64,000 nt of DNA from DDH964 sp963806685 (GCA_963806685.1 CAWDZB010000023.1:1-64000); one strand, 5' to 3'; numbered from the stretch's first letter, positions 41,693 through 50,488 are shown. The notes: generated by a model from the letters alone, not told the origin. Made by a program: numbers and translations.

Positions 41693-42454
41693 CTAAAGAA
41701 GGCCGATGAATCGATGGGTCTGGGGAATGACCCGTACCTGGGCGTGGTGCCGGGCGGCAGCCCCCTGCAGGTCGAGAAGCTGGCGGGCGGTTAGCCCGAC
41801 CGTTCCCCCCCGGGTCACCGGCTGCAGGATCAGCTCGCTCTGCGGGGCACAATGCGCCACCATTTGGGCGGCGGCGGTGACCTCCTCGACGGGGGTCTCT
41901 TCGCCGACCACCGCCTTGACGAAACAGTGGCGGATGGCGGCCAGGCGCAGGAAGGCACGGTGCTCATCCCAGGGTGTCGACACCCCGGTGAGAGAAGCGA
42001 GCTTGATGTCCATGGCGATCCAGTCGAGATGTGGCAGAAGCGGTTCCAGCGCCTCCGGCAGGGTGCCGTTGGTCTCCAGGTAGGTTGGCAGCAGCTCGCG
42101 CAGCGCCGGCAGCCATTCAGCCAGGACCGCCGCCTGATGCAGCGGCTCGCCCCCGGTCAGACTGAGGGAGTGGTGAACCCCGGGAAGCTGGCGGCACCAG
42201 CCGTGAATCGTTCCGATCAGGGTATCAAGGGCAACCGGGTTGGGGATGCTGATGAAATTGCCGCTTCCCGGACCGTCCTCCACCCGGCAGTTGTCCAGAG
42301 CCGCGAAGGGCGTGTCGCAGTAGTCGCAAGCGAGGTTGCAGCCGGCCAGGCGCAAAAAGACCTGCCGGCAGCCGACCAGCAGCCCCTCCCCCTGGATGGA
42401 GCTGAAGATCTCCAGCAGCTCTCCGTCACTCGGCGCTGTAGCTGGCACAGGCAT
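41693..42454 (-). CDS. queE: 7-carboxy-7-deazaguanine synthase (radical SAM)
   Basis: The ATG at 42454 lies 29 bases inside the 3' end of queD, in a different frame. The 253-residue enzyme rearranges 6-carboxytetrahydropterin to 7-carboxy-7-deazaguanine for queuosine. It has FSSIQGEGLLVGCRQVFLRL, the radical-SAM cluster CNLACDYCDTPF and LTGGEPLHQ. Length and motifs are normal for QueE. It is coupled to queD, which makes its substrate. Confidence 0.93.
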   Translation of the reverse strand: MPVPATAPSDGELLEIFSSIQGEGLLVGCRQVFLRLAGCNLACDYCDTPFAALDNCRVEDGPGSGNFISIPNPVALDTLIGTIHGWCRQLPGVHHSLSLTGGEPLHQAAVLAEWLPALRELLPTYLETNGTLPEALEPLLPHLDWIAMDIKLASLTGVSTPWDEHRAFLRLAAIRHCFVKAVVGEETPVEEVTAAAQMVAHCAPQSELILQPVTRGGTVGLTARQLLDLQGAAARHHAQVRVIPQTHRFIGLL

Positions 42455-42797
42455 ACTCTGATTCCCAGACGTTGACCTTCTCGACCTTGACGTTGGCACT
42501 GTTCAAGTTTTTGCCGAGTTCGTTGAACAGGAAGAACGCGATGTTCTCCGACGACGGACTATGCTCCTTAAAGGGCTCCAACTCGTTGAGGTACTTGTGA
42601 TCGAGTTGGTCGAGAACCCGGTTGGTCTCGCGCTTGAGGATCTTGAAATCGATGCCGAGGCCGGCCTTGTCGAGTTCCCGGGCGGCGACCGTCACTTCCA
42701 CCTTCCAGTTGTGACCGTGGAGGTTTTCACAGTCCCCCTGGTAGTTGATGAGGTTGTGAGCCGCTGCGAAGTGGGTATGGATGGTCAGGCGGTACAT
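42426..42797 (-). CDS. queD: 6-carboxytetrahydropterin synthase QueD
   Basis: This 123-residue tunnelling-fold enzyme converts dihydroneopterin triphosphate to 6-carboxytetrahydropterin. Zinc histidines are seen in FAAAHNL and CENLHGHNWKVEV, with the catalytic Cys just before LHGHN. LDHKYLNEL and the Glu in NVWES complete the site. The 3' end overlaps queE, and yacG lies just upstream on the same strand. Confidence 0.94.
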   Translation of the reverse strand: MYRLTIHTHFAAAHNLINYQGDCENLHGHNWKVEVTVAARELDKAGLGIDFKILKRETNRVLDQLDHKYLNELEPFKEHSPSSENIAFFLFNELGKNLNSANVKVEKVNVWESEYACASYSAE

Positions 42798-42808
42798 GGA
42801 TTCTCCGG

Positions 42809-43012
42809 TCAGTTGTTTTTCGGAAAGGCGACGATATTTTCAAGCATCTCCGGGTCGACCTGACTCCCGGCGACGCGATAGTCCTCATCGGCCCAGGCGC
42901 CGAGGTCGAGAAGCTTGCAACGTTCGCTGCAGAAGGGTCGGTGGGGATTGTCGCTCCACAGGGCCGGTTTGCGGCACTGGGGGCAGCGGACGGTTCGTTT
43001 CTGACTGGGCAT
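42809..43012 (-). CDS. yacG: DNA gyrase inhibitor YacG
   Basis: This 67-residue zinc-finger protein has four cysteines as CPQCRKPAL and CSERCKLLDLG, then the family's acidic WADEDYRV segment. The ATG at 43012 sits behind AGGAG. The reading frame also continues upstream into DNA antisense to nothing credible, so the short form is correct. YacG binds GyrB and protects DNA from gyrase. Confidence 0.92.
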   Translation of the reverse strand: MPSQKRTVRCPQCRKPALWSDNPHRPFCSERCKLLDLGAWADEDYRVAGSQVDPEMLENIVAFPKNN

Positions 43013-43122
43013 GCCGACTCCTTTGTTCAGGTCATTCAACAGGCATCGTAGCACAGCCTCGGGAGGGTCACAACCGGCCAACCCCTGCCGCGCTCCCCCC
43101 TGGCCACCCACCGCTGGACGGC

Positions 43123-45027
43123 TCAGATCTCCACCTGGGTGCCCAGCTCCACCACCCGGTTCGCCGGCAGATGAAAGAAGGACGTGGCGTTGCGGGCATT
43201 GCGGGAGAGGAAAACGAAGAGATGCTCTCGCCAGCGGGCCATCCCCGGTTTCCGGGTGGAGATGAGCGTCTCCCGGCCGAGAAAGAAGGTCGTCTGCTGC
43301 AGGTCGAATTCCCACTCGTCGAAAACCACCTGGGTTAACACCCGCGGGATGTCGGGTTCCTCCATGAAACCGTAATGGACACTCATGCGGTACATCCCCT
43401 CGCGCAGCCGCTCCACCGAAACCCGGTCCTTGACCGAGACGTGGGGAACCTCCTCGGTGAAGACGCTGAGGATGATCAGTCGTTCGTGGAGTACCCGGTT
43501 GTGCTTGAGGTTGTGCAGCAGGGCGGACGGCGTCCCTTCCGGGTTGCCGTTCATGAACACCGCGGTTCCGGGGACCTTCGCTGGCTGGAATCCGTCCAGG
43601 TTCTGCAGAAAGGTGGCGATCGGCACACTGGTGATGCGCAGCCGTCCGGCGAGAATCTGCCGCCCCCGTTTCCAGGTCGCCATGCAGGTGAACACCACCG
43701 CCGCGATCAGGATCGGAAACCAGCCGCCATGGACAATCTTGAGCAGGTTGGCGCCGAAGAAAGCGAGATCGAAGAGCAAAAAGCAGCCGCAGAGCAAAAG
43801 GGCGATGGGGACCGGCCAGTGCCAGCGATGGGCCATGACGAAGAAGAAAAGGAGCGAGGTGATGACCATGGTGGTGGTGACCGCGACGCCGTAGGCTGCG
43901 GCCAGGTGTCCCGAGGAACCGAAACCGAGGACCAGGCAGATGCAGGCAATCATCAGGCCCCAGTTGACCGTCGGCAGGTAAATCTGTCCCTTCTCCTGGG
44001 CCGAGGTGTGCTCGATGTCCAGGCGCGGCGAATAGCCGAGCTGAATGGCCTGCATGGTGAGGGAAAAGGCGCCGGAGATAATCGCCTGGGAGGCGATGAC
44101 GGTGGCCACGGTGGCCAGCGCCACCAGCGGATAGAGAGCCCAGGAGGGCGCCATGTGAAAGAAGGGATTGACCACCGTTTCCGGATGGCGGAGGAGCAGC
44201 GCCCCCTGCCCGAAATAGTTGAGCAGCAGACAGGGGAGCACCACCGCAAACCAGGCCAGGCGGATGGGACGGGGGCCGAAATGCCCCATGTCGGCGTAGA
44301 GCGCCTCGCCGCCGGTAACAACCAGGAAGACCGAGCCCAGCACCAGGAATCCCGTCCAGCCGTTGCGCAGGAAAAAGTCCAGGGCGTACCACGGGTTGAC
44401 AGCGGCGAGAACTTCCGGAGAACGGATGATCTGGGCGCCGCCGAGGACGGCCAGCACGGCGAACCAGACCAGGGTCACGGGGCCGAACACCACGCCGATC
44501 CCGGCGGTCCCCCGGTGCTGAATCCAGAACAGAACGAACAGGATTGCGACGGTGAGCGGCAGGACGTAGGGGGTGAACAGCGGGGTGGCGATCGACAGCC
44601 CCTCGACGGCGCTCAGCACCGAAATGGCCGGGGTGATCATGCCGTCGCCGTAGAGAAGCGCAGCCCCGAACAGCCCCATCACCACTAGCAGCCAGCGGCC
44701 GCCGCTGGCTGAAGCCCGCACCGGCGTCACCAGGGCGGTCAGGGCGAGAATCCCGCCTTCCCCGTTGTTGTCGGCGCGCAGGATGAAGACCAGGTACTTG
44801 AGGGAGATAACCAGCAGCAGCGACCAGAGGATCAGGGAGAGGACGCCGAGGATGTTGGGCAGGGTCACGGCCAGGGCGTTATGCTCCCCGAAGCATTCGC
44901 GCAGCGCATAGAGGGGGCTGGTGCCGATGTCGCCGAAGACCACGCCGAAGGCGGTCAGGGAGAGGAGCAGCAGGTAGCGCCCCTGCGGGCCGCCGTGATC
45001 AGACTCCTGGGATTGCTGTTCGGACAT
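43123..45027 (-). CDS. kup: Low-affinity potassium uptake protein Kup
   Basis: This 634-residue K+/H+ symporter has about twelve membrane helices in the first 440 residues and a soluble C-terminal part. Signatures: FGVVFGDIGTSPLYALRECF near the N-terminus, NNGEGGILALTAL, GDGMITPAISVLSAVEGL and GSVFLVVTGGEALYADMGHFG. The length is typical of the family. It stands alone. No c-di-AMP riboswitch was evident in the 109-base upstream gap. Confidence 0.96.
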   Translation of the reverse strand: MSEQQSQESDHGGPQGRYLLLLSLTAFGVVFGDIGTSPLYALRECFGEHNALAVTLPNILGVLSLILWSLLLVISLKYLVFILRADNNGEGGILALTALVTPVRASASGGRWLLVVMGLFGAALLYGDGMITPAISVLSAVEGLSIATPLFTPYVLPLTVAILFVLFWIQHRGTAGIGVVFGPVTLVWFAVLAVLGGAQIIRSPEVLAAVNPWYALDFFLRNGWTGFLVLGSVFLVVTGGEALYADMGHFGPRPIRLAWFAVVLPCLLLNYFGQGALLLRHPETVVNPFFHMAPSWALYPLVALATVATVIASQAIISGAFSLTMQAIQLGYSPRLDIEHTSAQEKGQIYLPTVNWGLMIACICLVLGFGSSGHLAAAYGVAVTTTMVITSLLFFFVMAHRWHWPVPIALLLCGCFLLFDLAFFGANLLKIVHGGWFPILIAAVVFTCMATWKRGRQILAGRLRITSVPIATFLQNLDGFQPAKVPGTAVFMNGNPEGTPSALLHNLKHNRVLHERLIILSVFTEEVPHVSVKDRVSVERLREGMYRMSVHYGFMEEPDIPRVLTQVVFDEWEFDLQQTTFFLGRETLISTRKPGMARWREHLFVFLSRNARNATSFFHLPANRVVELGTQVEI

Positions 45028-45136
45028 AACCTTCCATCCGGTTAAGGGGGGCGGCGCGCGATGTCCGGGGGCAAGGAAAAGCAGGCCCGTCCATCACCAG
45101 CATACCGCACGTTTCCCCGGCGTTGTCTGGCAGCCG

Positions 45137-45640
45137 CTACTCCTTTAGTTTCGGCACCTCTGCGGCCTGGAGAATCTCCTCCAGGCGGCGGGCGTTTCCC
45201 GCAGTCATCACTTCATCAGGGATGAAGAAGAATGCATTGCGGTCATGGTAGAGGAGGAAGCCGGGGCCAAGCCGGCGGTAGCCGACGAAGTTACCCCAGG
45301 GCTGGGTATAGCCGGAGGTACCGCTGCGCACCGAGAACTCCATCGTTGAGGCCGCCACCGTCAGTTCGTTGCCGAAAAAGGGGTGCCGGCAAGCCTGGCG
45401 CAGCGACTTGACGACCAGCAGCTGCTTCGAAAGGACCCCGAAGAAACCGGTGGCCAGGAGCAGCCCGGCGATCGGCTTCGAGGCGTAGAAGCCCCCGAAG
45501 CCGAGGGAGCCGATGACGATGCAGGTTACGCCCCACAGGTAGCGCAGCTTCAGCGAACGGTCGCAGCTGTAGTGGGCTTCGAAAAAGCGCCGCCAGAGGT
45601 CCCTGGTGAGTTGGTATTGGACGATGATGGTTTCGGGCAT
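45137..45640 (-). CDS. YcxB-like membrane protein
   Basis: A 167-residue protein with two membrane helices (about residues 35-72) near the N-terminus, followed by a soluble YcxB-like C-terminal domain (TMEFSVRSGTSGYTQPWGNFVGY, then FFIPDEVMTAGNARRLEEIL). The family is common but uncharacterised. It stands alone between kup and a region of palindromes. Confidence 0.65.
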   Translation of the reverse strand: MPETIIVQYQLTRDLWRRFFEAHYSCDRSLKLRYLWGVTCIVIGSLGFGGFYASKPIAGLLLATGFFGVLSKQLLVVKSLRQACRHPFFGNELTVAASTMEFSVRSGTSGYTQPWGNFVGYRRLGPGFLLYHDRNAFFFIPDEVMTAGNARRLEEILQAAEVPKLKE

Positions 45641-45729
45641 GGGTATCTGGTATGGCCGTGCGAGGTTGCCGGGAAGCGGCGGGCCGGAACTGTTTTACCT
45701 CATGCGGGGGATTTTGTCTCGTATTTTTT

Positions 45730-45769
45730 GCCTGGAGCACCGCAGCAGGCCTGCTGCGGTGCTCCAGGC
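45730..45769. repeat. Perfect 40-bp palindrome with no spacer
   Basis: The left arm GCCTGGAGCACCGCAGCAGG (45730-45749) is followed immediately by its exact reverse complement (45750-45769). There is no loop. A T-run precedes it on the plus strand rather than following it, so it is not a standard terminator for any annotated gene. Confidence 0.85.
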
Positions 45770-46168
45770 TCCTTCTCACAAAACGTTGCAATGACATTCA
45801 AAGGCCCCTTTAAAATTCCCAACCGACGCACCTACAATTGGGCTTGCAGAATTGTCGCTGATTTATTACGTTGCGTCGGGCTGTTTCATCGGCGGAAGAC
45901 CGGGCCCGCCGGAAACGGTATTCCAGGGCACCCGATTTCCGGATCGCCATCGGCAACCAGCTTTATGCGGCCCTGGGCTTCGGTGCCCTGCTCGGAGTCG
46001 GCGCCGGCATGGTGCTGCGCTCTCTCGGCGCCTACCACAAGAAGGAAATGATCGTGCTGATGGTGGTTATCAACAACATTCAGCTCAAACACCTGGGGGA
46101 GATCGTCTTCACTAAGGACAGCTACGCCCTGTTTATAGTCGAAAACACCATCTCGGTTCGACCTTTTC
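45770..46168. other. Gene-poor stretch with a possible short membrane ORF
   Basis: An open plus-strand frame covers 45871-46200 (109 codons) and includes a hydrophobic LYAALGFGALLGVGAGMVL helix, but it has no good ribosome site. A second frame (45791) and a third (45852) overlap it with equally plausible or implausible composition. I cannot choose between a small unknown membrane protein, a decayed gene and chance. Confidence 0.3.
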
Positions 46169-46483
46169 GTGGCGGAATATCTATTGACCGGGGGGGATAG
46201 CACGGAGAGGGCCTGGCAGGTCTATATCCTCCTCTGTTCGGACGGGTCGCTCTACACCGGTATCACCACCGACGTCGCGCGACGTTTTGCCCAGCATCGG
46301 GCCGGGAACGGAGCCAAATTTTTTCGCGGTCGCGTTCCGCGGCGCCTGGTCTACCTGGAAACCGGCCACGACCGCAGCAGCGCCAGCCGCCGCGAGGTGG
46401 AGATCAAGCGGCTGCGCCCGGCCGACAAGCGCCGGCTGATCGCTACACAGGGTGGCCAGTGGCCGGACCATCCCATCGCATGA
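46169..46483 (+). CDS. GIY-YIG nuclease family protein (YhbQ-like)
   Basis: A protein of 104 residues or fewer. GIY-YIG core: VYILLCSDGSLYTGITTDVARR with the conserved Tyr, Gly and Arg, then the Arg/Glu segment SRREVEIKRLRPADKRRLI. Small stand-alone GIY-YIG proteins of this size are thought to act in DNA repair, but their role is unproven. The listed GTG start is uncertain, since a TTG at 46184 gives a shorter form. The region upstream has no clear promoter. Confidence 0.85.
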   Translation: MAEYLLTGGDSTERAWQVYILLCSDGSLYTGITTDVARRFAQHRAGNGAKFFRGRVPRRLVYLETGHDRSSASRREVEIKRLRPADKRRLIATQGGQWPDHPIA

Positions 46484-46691
46484 GCAGGCCGTTGCTCACG
46501 CGGCGCAATGCAGATCCTTGAGCCTTCTGCTCTTGCCTGGCGGCGTTGTGGGGGACGCTTTGTTTGTCGGGTGAAGCGGTTGCCAGGATCCGGTTCGTAG
46601 GATACGGCGATCTGTTTAAAGGCTGGTCGGCAGCCCCGGCAGGAAAAGATTCTGATCCTTTTCCCGTCTGTGCGATGCTGCTCCCAGGCTA

Positions 46692-46871
46692 GTTTCCGTC
46701 CGGAAACGGTGCTTTTTCGCCGTGGCGGCGTCAATCAGCGGTCTTGCTTGTGCGGCTTGCCGATGTAAACCTCCACGCAAGCCCTTGATTTCCTTGCCTC
46801 GACAAAAAATCCCTTGTTTCCAAATCGGAAACTGCGCTCGTGTCCATCCGGTGTTTCCGGATGGACACGAG
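46692..46871. repeat. Cluster of three related hairpins
   Basis: Hairpin 1: GTTTCCG TC CGGAAAC (46692-46707). Hairpin 2: GTTTCC AAATC GGAAAC (46816-46832). Hairpin 3: a perfect 15-bp stem, CTCGTGTCCATCCGG, loop TGTTT, then its complement (46837-46871). The first two share the GTTTCC/GGAAAC core, and the third contains GTTTCCGG across its loop. The cluster fills the 46484-46921 gap before the exonuclease/RNase H gene. No gene is credible there. Confidence 0.65.
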
Positions 46872-46921
46872 TCTAAGGATCGCAGCATCCCTGGAAACAA
46901 TGCCCCCCCCCGGGAGAGAAC

Positions 46922-48352
46922 GTGAACGCAACGCCGCAACTCTACCTGCTCGACGGGTCCAGCTACATCTACCGCGCCTACTACGGCTTTCGCGACCTGG
47001 CCACCGCCGCCGGGATGCCGACCAACGCCGTCTTCGGTTTCACCCGGCTGCTCCTCGCTCTGTTGCAGGGGGAGTGTCCCGATTACCTGGCCGTGGTTTT
47101 CGACCCGCCCCGAGAAGAAACCTTCCGCAGAAAGATCTACCCCGCCTATAAGGCGAACCGCGACGCCATGCCGGCGGACCTGGCTGCCCAGCTCCCCTAC
47201 ATCCGCCAGATCCTGGCAGCCCTGAACATCCCGGCTCTCGAAGCTCCCGGGTTTGAGGCTGACGACGTTATCGCCACCCTCGCCCGTCGTCATGCCGCCT
47301 TGGGGACGGCGGTTACCATCGTCTCCGGCGACAAGGATCTGCTGCAGGTGGTCGGAGACGGCATCACCCTGCTCGACTCCATGAAGGAGCAGCGTTTCGG
47401 GCCGCAGGAGGTCATCGAGCGCTTTGGCGTCCCGCCGGAGCTGGTGGCGGATGTCCTGGGTCTGGCCGGCGACAGTTCGGACAACATCCCAGGTGTTCCG
47501 GGCATCGGTGAGAAAACGGCAGCTGAACTGGTCCGGCGCTTCGGCACCCTGGAAAGGGTCCTCGAGTGGCAAAGTCTGGTGAGTGGCAAAAAGCGGCGGG
47601 AAAGCCTGGCCGCCCATGCCGAACAGGCCCGGCTCTCGAAACGGCTGGCGATCCTCCGCGACGACGTCCCCCTGGAGCCGACCATGGCAGAGCTGCAGTG
47701 CCGCCTGCCAAACCTGGCGGAACTGATCCCGCTGCTGCGGGAGCTGGAATTCGAATCCCTGGAGCTCGCCTTCACCCCTCCGCCCCCGGGCGTGGTTGAG
47801 ATCTACAGCGACGGTTCGGGCCGGGATGCGGGACCCGGCGGCTACGGGGCGATCCTGCGCTACGGCGAGTTCGAGAAGGAGCTGAGCGGGTTCGAGCCCG
47901 CGGCCACTTCGCAGCGCATGGAGCTTTTGGCGGCGATCCGCGGTCTGGAAGCCCTGAACGGGCCGCGGAGGGTGCGTCTGTTCAGCGATTCCCAGTATCT
48001 GGTGCGGGGAATGAGCGAATGGATTTACGGCTGGAGTCGCAACGGTCGGCTGGAGAGTCCGGGCGCCCTCGCCAATCAGGACCTCTGGCAACAGCTGCTG
48101 GCCCTTTCCCGGCACCATGCGATCAGCTGGGAATGGGTGCGCGGCCATGCCGGGCATCCATTCAACGAGCGCTGCGACAAGCTGGCCAAGCGGGCGGTGG
48201 AGGAGGGGCTGCGGGCGACCAGTCAGGTCGCGGCGGCCGCAGAGGAAGTGCCTGTCCTCCCCTGCCCTGCCGCGCCCACCCCGTTGTCACCGGTTCCAGC
48301 CCGGGAAGATTCCGAGTTCGAAGAAGAGGATGGACAGTTGCGGCTTTATTGA
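46922..48352 (+). CDS. 5'-3' exonuclease (Pol I-type FEN) fused to RNase HI
   Basis: This 476-residue protein starts at GTG 46922 after GGGAGAG. Residues 1-285 are a Pol I-type 5' nuclease: D11 (LLDGSSYIYRAYYG), the arch/helical KIYPAYKANRD, E112-D114-D115 (FEADDVIATL), D137/D139 (VSGDKDLL), and D184/D187 with the H3TH loop (AGDSSDNIPGVPGIGEKTA). Residues 292-430 are RNase HI with all four acidic residues: D297 (YSDGSG), E334 (QRMELL), D356 (FSDSQ) and D419 (RCDKLA). A Pro-rich acidic tail follows. It has no polymerase domain. It could remove RNA primers completely (RNase H, then flap cleavage) or clear R-loops. The pairing in one chain is the notable point. Confidence 0.9.
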   Translation: MNATPQLYLLDGSSYIYRAYYGFRDLATAAGMPTNAVFGFTRLLLALLQGECPDYLAVVFDPPREETFRRKIYPAYKANRDAMPADLAAQLPYIRQILAALNIPALEAPGFEADDVIATLARRHAALGTAVTIVSGDKDLLQVVGDGITLLDSMKEQRFGPQEVIERFGVPPELVADVLGLAGDSSDNIPGVPGIGEKTAAELVRRFGTLERVLEWQSLVSGKKRRESLAAHAEQARLSKRLAILRDDVPLEPTMAELQCRLPNLAELIPLLRELEFESLELAFTPPPPGVVEIYSDGSGRDAGPGGYGAILRYGEFEKELSGFEPAATSQRMELLAAIRGLEALNGPRRVRLFSDSQYLVRGMSEWIYGWSRNGRLESPGALANQDLWQQLLALSRHHAISWEWVRGHAGHPFNERCDKLAKRAVEEGLRATSQVAAAAEEVPVLPCPAAPTPLSPVPAREDSEFEEEDGQLRLY

Positions 48353-48525
48353 GCCTTTTAGGGAGCATTGCCTCCCGACGACGCCGCAACGTAAAATCCA
48401 AAGCATTATCCATCAAGCCTGATCAGGCGATTGGCCGGCAACCTAAGTTCTTCCCAGGTTTTGAATTTCGCTGCGCCGGCGCGGCGTTGCGTGAGACCGC
48501 TTTTGAATCCGCAGGGACTTGCACA

Positions 48526-49092
48526 ATGAAAATCCAGAAGGTGACGAAAGAACACTACGCCAAGGTCTACGCTCTGTTACGCGCCGCCTTTCCCGGCCGC
48601 GGCGACGAGGCGGCATTGGTGCAGAAACTCCACGAGAACGGCCGGCCGCTGCAGGAATGGGTCTGCATCCACATCAACAAGGCCATCGCCTACATCGCCT
48701 TTTCCAACGCCTACCACGGCGAAGTGGTCTGCGGCCTGCACCTGGCACCGCTGGCGGTGGCGCCCGAATTTCAACGGCAGGGGGTCGGTTCGGAACTGCT
48801 GCGCTTTGCCCTGCGGCAGGAGGCGATCAGAAGCCAGCCCCTGTTTGTGCTGGGCAAGCCCGGCTTTTTCCAGCGCTTCGGGTTCGAGCCCTGCCGTGAG
48901 CCGATCTGCCCATTAACCAACACCAATCGCCACTTCCAGGCCCTTCGCCTTCCGGCCGGCGCCGATTTCACCGTCGGCTACGAACCCGAGTTCAAACCGG
49001 CGGCCAGACCGCCGCTGACCCGGGGGACAGGCTCCAAGGGTGCCTGCCGCCCGGGAAAATCCAGCAAACGAACCAAGGAGCAAAAACCATGA
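48526..49092 (+). CDS. GNAT family N-acetyltransferase
   Basis: The ATG at 48526 (MKIQKVTKEHYAKVYALL) is the credible start, although the frame is open further upstream. The 188-residue product has the acetyl-CoA loop in VAPEFQRQGVGSELLRFAL (Q/RxxGxG/A) and YhbS-like features (GKPGFFQRFGFEP). The acceptor substrate is unknown. The C-terminal 25 residues are basic and low-complexity. The TGA overlaps the ATG of the YchJ-like gene (ATGA), so the two are coupled. Confidence 0.82.
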   Translation: MKIQKVTKEHYAKVYALLRAAFPGRGDEAALVQKLHENGRPLQEWVCIHINKAIAYIAFSNAYHGEVVCGLHLAPLAVAPEFQRQGVGSELLRFALRQEAIRSQPLFVLGKPGFFQRFGFEPCREPICPLTNTNRHFQALRLPAGADFTVGYEPEFKPAARPPLTRGTGSKGACRPGKSSKRTKEQKP

Positions 49093-49571
49093 ACACCTGC
49101 CCCTGCGGCAGCGGCCGCGACTACGCTGCCTGCTGCGAACCGATCATCACCGGCCAGCAGCCGGCCGAAACGGCCGAACAACTGATGCGGGCGCGCTACA
49201 GCGCCCACGTCAAGGTCGCGATCGATTTCATTTTCGAGAGTACCCACCCCGACCACCGCGAGGGGTACGACCACGCGGGGACCAGGACCTGGGCTGAGAC
49301 TTCCGAGTGGCATGGCCTGGAGATTCTCGGGACCACCCAAGGGGGGGCGCAAGATGAGGACGGCGAGGTCGAGTTCATCGCCCGTTTTCGCGACAAAAAC
49401 GGCCTGCGCAACCACCACGAGCGCGGCCAGTTCCAGCGCAAGGGGGGCCACTGGCTGTTCACCGAGGGGATCATGGTCAAAGCAAAACCGCTGAGCGTGG
49501 ACAAGATCGGCCGCAACGACCCCTGCCCGTGCGGAAGTGGCCGCAAGTACAAGAAATGCTGCGGGAAATAA
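49089..49571 (+). CDS. YchJ-like protein with SEC-C motifs at both ends
   Basis: A 160-residue protein with one zinc-type SEC-C motif at each end: CPCGSGRDYAACC at residues 4-16, and CPCGSGRKYKKCC near 146-158. The middle is an NTF2-like YchJ domain (ARYSAHVKVAIDFIFESTHP, then WHGLEIL). YchJ proteins are uncharacterised. SEC-C motifs bind zinc and are shared with SecA. The gene is translationally coupled to the GNAT gene. Confidence 0.88.
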   Translation: MNTCPCGSGRDYAACCEPIITGQQPAETAEQLMRARYSAHVKVAIDFIFESTHPDHREGYDHAGTRTWAETSEWHGLEILGTTQGGAQDEDGEVEFIARFRDKNGLRNHHERGQFQRKGGHWLFTEGIMVKAKPLSVDKIGRNDPCPCGSGRKYKKCCGK

Positions 49572-49653
49572 AATCAACCCACCCGGCCTCCCCGCCCACT
49601 TCCGCCCCAGAGAAGAAAATCGAATTATTGAACGGCATAATCCAGGCAGGGCA

Positions 49654-50367
49654 CTAGTTTGTCGGCCGTTGGGACAGGTCCTTGGGAACATAGATGTCGA
49701 TCCGCCGGCTATCCAGCAGCAACCGGACGAAAGCCTTGGGGTCGGCCAGAGAGGTCAGGTGAAGGTAGGATTTGGCCGCGAACTTGCCCGGGTTCATCGC
49801 CAGGTAGGTATAACTGATCAGATCCCCCTCCCGCCAGGGCTCGACATCCATCGGGGCGATGACCTGGCTCCGCCGCGCCTCCGGCAGAACCGCCAGTTGG
49901 GTGGCATAGGCCAGATACTCCTGGGGCATGGTGGAATACTTTTTCCGCACCAGGTTCGGCTCGACGACCGCATGCGCCACCTCATGGGCAATGAGCCCGG
50001 AGTAGTGGGCTTGGTCGAAAGGCTCGCCGAACATCTGCGGTGTCTCGCCGTCGGCCAAGATCGCCGCGTAGGACATCATCTCGATGCGGTCGGTTTCCTT
50101 TTCGTAACGGCCGTAGGCGAGAAACCCCTCATTGTCGATCTGGTGGTCGACGATGTCGATGGTGATTGGCCGCTTCGGCATCAGATCGAACCGGGCGAGA
50201 AACGCGAACGCCTTCGCCGCGGAAGTGCAGATCTCGTCCAGGTCCATCGCCTGGTCGGTACGGACGACGACCTCGGCCGGGCCGGCGCAGTGGAATTCAC
50301 CGGCCAGCAGCGACATGGGAAGCAGCAGGCCGAACAGGAACCACGGGAAAATGAACCAAGGCCGCAT
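49654..50367 (-). CDS. Exported HExxH metallopeptidase-like protein, uncharacterised
   Basis: A 237-residue protein with an N-terminal signal peptide (hydrophobic stretch about residues 4-22, likely cut near LLAGEF). It has one HExxH zinc motif (AHEVAHAV, H128-E129-H132) and a nearby Glu (E150 in QEYLAYA) suitably placed as third ligand, so it looks like a gluzincin-type peptidase. I recognise no named family with certainty. Two cysteines (C27, C47) lie near the mature N-terminus. It stands alone. Substrate unknown. Confidence 0.7.
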   Translation of the reverse strand: MRPWFIFPWFLFGLLLPMSLLAGEFHCAGPAEVVVRTDQAMDLDEICTSAAKAFAFLARFDLMPKRPITIDIVDHQIDNEGFLAYGRYEKETDRIEMMSYAAILADGETPQMFGEPFDQAHYSGLIAHEVAHAVVEPNLVRKKYSTMPQEYLAYATQLAVLPEARRSQVIAPMDVEPWREGDLISYTYLAMNPGKFAAKSYLHLTSLADPKAFVRLLLDSRRIDIYVPKDLSQRPTN

Positions 50368-50488
50368 GACGGCCCTCCCCTCTCCCCCTTCCCCCTATCA
50401 TAATCGAGGGATTGGGGAATGATAGTAGCCGCCTGAGGTTGTGAACGGGGGACAGTGCGGTGCGATGGATTCCGATTTCTGCCGGCGA

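Noticed and set aside
46616..48157. A 513-codon minus-strand frame opposite the FEN-RNase H gene
   Set aside because: The plus-strand product has two complete sets of catalytic residues, whereas the antisense frame has none.
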